Of a stretch of 64,000 bases of DNA, positions 61,763 to 64,000 are shown piece by piece; the first letter of the stretch is position 1, and every line of letters starts with the position of its first letter. Under the pieces are notes generated by a model. That model saw only the letters and a program-made list of their open reading frames with translations, did no database searches and had not been told where the DNA came from. Origin of the DNA: Christensenella intestinihominis (lineage in GTDB: Bacteria; Bacillota; Clostridia; Christensenellales; Christensenellaceae); NCBI RefSeq assembly GCF_001678845.1, contig NZ_MAIQ01000004.1, positions 230,533 to 294,532 on the forward strand, written 5' to 3'. The position numbers and the translations under genes are program-made.

Positions 61763-63130
61763 TTGAAACGCGAAACCTTTGGTTCACGTCTGGGTTTTAT
61801 TTTAATCTCGGCAGGCTGCGCCATCGGCCTCGGCAACGTATGGCGGTTTCCGTATGTCGTGGGGGCATATGGCGGCGCGGCTTTTTTGATTATTTACCTT
61901 ATTTTCCTCGTAATTCTCGGTTTGCCGATCATGGTGATGGAATTTTCCGTCGGCCGTGCGAGCCAGAAGAGCGTCGCCCGTTCCTTCCAGGAGCTTGAGC
62001 CCAGGGGGAGCAAATGGCACCTGTTCAGCTATGGGGCGATTGCCGGGAACTATCTTTTGATGATGTTTTACACCACCATCGCCGGTTGGATGATCGCATA
62101 TTTTGTGAAAACGCTCGCCGGTGATTTTGCCGGGCTTTCCGCCGCCGGGGTGAAGCTGGAATTTGCCGCCATGAAGGCGGACGCATTCCCGCAGATCGGA
62201 TGGATGGTTGTAATTACCGTCGTCGGGTTCCTTGTCTGCGCCATCGGCCTGCAAAAGGGCGTGGAAAAGGTTTCCAAGTTTATGATGACAAGCCTGCTGG
62301 CGGTGATGGTGGTTTTGGTGATCCGCTCTATTACGCTTCCCGGCGCGCAGGCCGGTATTTCCTTTTACCTGAAACCCGACTTCGCGAGGCTAATGGAGCA
62401 CGGGCTTCCCGAGGTTATTTTCGCCGCCATGGGGCAGGCTTTCTTTACCCTGAGCGTGGGCATCGGCAGCATGGCGATCTTCGGGAGTTACGTCAGCCGC
62501 GACCGGCGATTGTTTGGGGAATCCCTGAGCATTACCGTGCTCGACACCTCTGTGGCGCTGCTTTCCGGCCTCATTATTTTTCCCGCATGCTTTGCGTTCG
62601 GCGTAAACCCGGGCAGCGGCCCCGACCTGATTTTTGTTACCCTGCCAAACATTTTTAATTCGATGGCGGGCGGGCAAATTTGGGGCGCCTTTTTCTATAT
62701 TTTCATGATTTTCGCTTCTTTTTCCACGGTAATTGCCGTATTTGAAAATATCCTTTCCTTTGGCGTCGATTTATTTGGCTGGTCGCGCAAAAAATCCGCG
62801 CTGGTCAATATTTTCCTGATGATCGGCCTGGCGCTGCCGTGCATCCTTGGATATAACTATTTGTCGGACTTCCAGCCGCTCGGGCCGGGAACGAGCGTGC
62901 TTGACCTCGAGGATTTTATCGTCAGCAACAACCTCCTGCCCATCGGCGCGCTGGTTTACCTGCTGTTCTGCGTTACAAAATACGGCTGGGGATGGAAGGG
63001 CTTCCTTGCCGAGGCAAACACCGGGAACGGGCTGGCGTTTCCCTCAAAAATGCGGTGGTATTGCAAATACGTATTGCCGTTCATTATCATTTATGTGCTG
63101 GTGCAGGGATATATCGTTTATTTCTCGTAA
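61763..63130 (+). CDS. NSS-family sodium-dependent amino-acid transporter
   Basis: 455 residues, about eleven membrane segments. GLGNVWRFPYVVGAYGG in helix 1 is the sodium- and substrate-binding signature of the neurotransmitter:sodium symporter family. Bacterial members carry tryptophan, tyrosine, leucine or alanine; the ligand is not assigned. The start is TTG at 61763 after GGGGGT. It lies 27 bp after the ZIP gene and may be co-transcribed. Confidence 0.93.
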   Translation: MKRETFGSRLGFILISAGCAIGLGNVWRFPYVVGAYGGAAFLIIYLIFLVILGLPIMVMEFSVGRASQKSVARSFQELEPRGSKWHLFSYGAIAGNYLLMMFYTTIAGWMIAYFVKTLAGDFAGLSAAGVKLEFAAMKADAFPQIGWMVVITVVGFLVCAIGLQKGVEKVSKFMMTSLLAVMVVLVIRSITLPGAQAGISFYLKPDFARLMEHGLPEVIFAAMGQAFFTLSVGIGSMAIFGSYVSRDRRLFGESLSITVLDTSVALLSGLIIFPACFAFGVNPGSGPDLIFVTLPNIFNSMAGGQIWGAFFYIFMIFASFSTVIAVFENILSFGVDLFGWSRKKSALVNIFLMIGLALPCILGYNYLSDFQPLGPGTSVLDLEDFIVSNNLLPIGALVYLLFCVTKYGWGWKGFLAEANTGNGLAFPSKMRWYCKYVLPFIIIYVLVQGYIVYFS

Positions 63131-63131
63131 C

Positions 63132-63179
63132 TAAAAAAACAGGCTTATGCGCTTTACTGCGCACAGGCCTGTCTTTTTT
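63132..63179. terminator. Bidirectional terminator
   Basis: ACAGGC/GCCTGT outer stem and TATGCGC/GCGCACA inner stem with A-run before and T-run after, between the convergent transporter and lipoprotein genes. Confidence 0.85.
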
Positions 63180-63188
63180 ATACTTGGT

Positions 63189-63638
63189 TTATTCCGCGCT
63201 GTCGCTGCCGTCCACAACCTGCTTGCTGGCCTTCGCCAAATCGCCGATTGTTGAACCCGGGCTGTTGTTCAGGAAGTTCTCGATCTGGCCCTTCAGGCTC
63301 TCAATCTGCGCGTCGAGCTGCGCTTTTACGCTGTCATTCGTCTTTGCCTGTTCCATCAGGTCGGAATAACCTTCCATCATATAATCCCCGATTTCCGCAA
63401 GCAGGGCTTCGGTTGCCGCCGTTTTGTCGCTGTCCGCGGCCGCTTCCCATTCCTCGTTTGTCCAGGATGAATAATCCCCGTTCGCCGCCGGGGCATCCGA
63501 CGCTTCAACAGAAGCTTCCGCCGAAGCAGATTCCGTTGCCTGTGCCGATTCCGAAGGCGCGGCCGTCGGGCCTGCACAGCCCATAGCCAATGCCGCACAC
63601 AGCATAACCGCTACTACTACAAATACAATTTTTTTCAT
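63189..63638 (-). CDS. Small lipoprotein of unknown function
   Basis: 149 residues starting MKKIVFVVVAVMLCAALAMGC; lipobox AMGC (Cys21). A low-complexity Ser/Ala/Glu linker (SESAQATESASAEASVEAS) is followed by a helical, acidic domain of about 90 residues with no recognised family. GAGGAG precedes the ATG, which excludes 35 in-frame codons. Monocistronic. Confidence 0.8.
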   Translation of the reverse strand: MKKIVFVVVAVMLCAALAMGCAGPTAAPSESAQATESASAEASVEASDAPAANGDYSSWTNEEWEAAADSDKTAATEALLAEIGDYMMEGYSDLMEQAKTNDSVKAQLDAQIESLKGQIENFLNNSPGSTIGDLAKASKQVVDGSDSAE

Positions 63639-63714
63639 GTTCTCTCCTCTTTGATGATAAATATTTTGCAAAGCCTCCGGCATTGTTTTCCGCCCGCTTT
63701 GCAACACGTGGATA

Positions 63715-63743
63715 ACTATATCAAATACCAGATGGCTCAACAA
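63715..63743 (-). promoter_or_regulatory. Promoter of the small lipoprotein gene
   Basis: TTGTTG, 17-bp spacer, TATAGT reading leftward, about 75 bp before the start codon. Confidence 0.5.
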
Positions 63744-63792
63744 TCCCTTACTTCCTTACTGCACACCCGTTTCTTGACAGATGTGTGACAAC

Positions 63793-63821
63793 AAAAAAGG
63801 GAGCGGTTTCCGCTCCCTTTT
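63793..63821 (-). terminator. Terminator of tuf
   Basis: Perfect 12-bp stem AAAAGGGAGCGG with a three-base loop and T6 in the minus direction, about 95 bp after the tuf stop. Confidence 0.88.
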
Positions 63822-63916
63822 ATTTGCCTTTTGGGTACGACAACGGAAATAAATATTATCCCCATTGATACCTGTAACCCCTTTTACAATTTCTGTTTTT
63901 TAGAAGATAGGTTCGC

Positions 63917-64000
63917 TTACTCGATAACCCCGGATACAACCCCGGAACCTACCGTGCGTCCGCCTTCGCGAATTGCGAACCGCAGTCCTTCTTCGATTGC
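63917..64000 (-). CDS. tuf: Elongation factor Tu, C-terminal fragment (runs off window)
   Basis: The last 27 codons and stop: AIEEGLRFAIREGGRTVGSG then VVSGVIE. This is the EF-Tu C-terminal barrel, which delivers aminoacyl-tRNA to the ribosome. The gene continues beyond the right edge. It has the same strand as rpsJ, which normally follows it directly. Confidence 0.95.
   Translation of the reverse strand, partial: AIEEGLRFAIREGGRTVGSGVVSGVIE

Noticed and set aside
1..64000. tRNA or rRNA genes
   Set aside because: No cloverleaf with a recognisable T-loop (TTCGA-type) and acceptor stem, and no rRNA signature, was found.

Overview
The window reads as the chromosome of a strictly anaerobic, low-to-mid GC Gram-positive, most likely a gut member of class Clostridia (phylum Bacillota). 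The grounds are a complete S10-spc-alpha ribosomal block in Firmicutes order, an ECF (EcfA1-EcfA2-EcfT) module after rplQ, a short Gram-positive signal peptidase I, zinc-type ribosomal proteins S4, S14 and L36, a KOW protein between map and infA, and an oxygen-sensitive glycyl radical enzyme. A narrower placement, such as Christensenellales, would be a guess. Nearly everything lies on the minus strand.

Layout, low to high coordinate. (1) 1-7.2 kb: a ribose-type sugar ABC operon (binding lipoprotein, two permeases, double ATPase, L-fucose-isomerase-like enzyme cut by the window edge), divergent from a LacI-type repressor; two near-perfect palindromes sit at and just after the operon start. (2) 7.2-12.9 kb: housekeeping genes lepB, glmS, glmM, trxB and a YcxB-like membrane protein. 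(3) 13-26.5 kb: a ten-gene operon, the most interesting part. It carries a cyclase-family protein, a XylFGH-type pentose ABC transporter, an FGGY sugar kinase, a glycyl radical enzyme with its activase, and a membrane-anchored binding protein, LytS/YesM-type kinase and YesN/AraC-type regulator matching the known XylFII-LytS-YesN xylose-sensing design. The single strong promoter has two direct repeats 21 bp apart upstream. No xylose isomerase is present. (4) 26.8-31 kb: rpsI, rplM, small regulatory and membrane genes, an AEC transporter, a GNAT acetyltransferase and truA. (5) 31-37.5 kb: another sugar ABC operon with a NagB-like protein and a ROK regulator. (6) 37.7-56.6 kb: ecfT-ecfA2-ecfA1, rplQ, rpoA and the alpha, spc and S10 clusters from one strong promoter before rpsJ. 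(7) 56.7-64 kb: a NifX-like protein, a condensation-type acyltransferase, a small Cys-rich protein divergent from an XRE regulator, a 1.2-kb nest of inverted and direct repeats, a ZIP metal transporter, an NSS sodium symporter, a lipoprotein and the 3' end of tuf.

Two ancestral blocks have been opened. rplQ-ecfA1-ecfA2-ecfT-truA-rplM-rpsI, contiguous in many Firmicutes, is split by the ROK/ABC/NagB operon and again by five accessory genes. tuf and rpsJ, usually neighbours, are separated by about 7.5 kb of accessory genes and repeats. All pieces keep the same strand and order, which suggests insertion between transcription units.

The proposed new system is the 13-26.5 kb operon: a self-contained, sensor-controlled import and radical-enzyme pathway for a pentose-like substrate. 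Its enzyme has the glycyl-radical loop (Gly730) and thiyl cysteine (Cys368), but Asp where the catalytic Glu of the Cys-x-Glu motif is expected.
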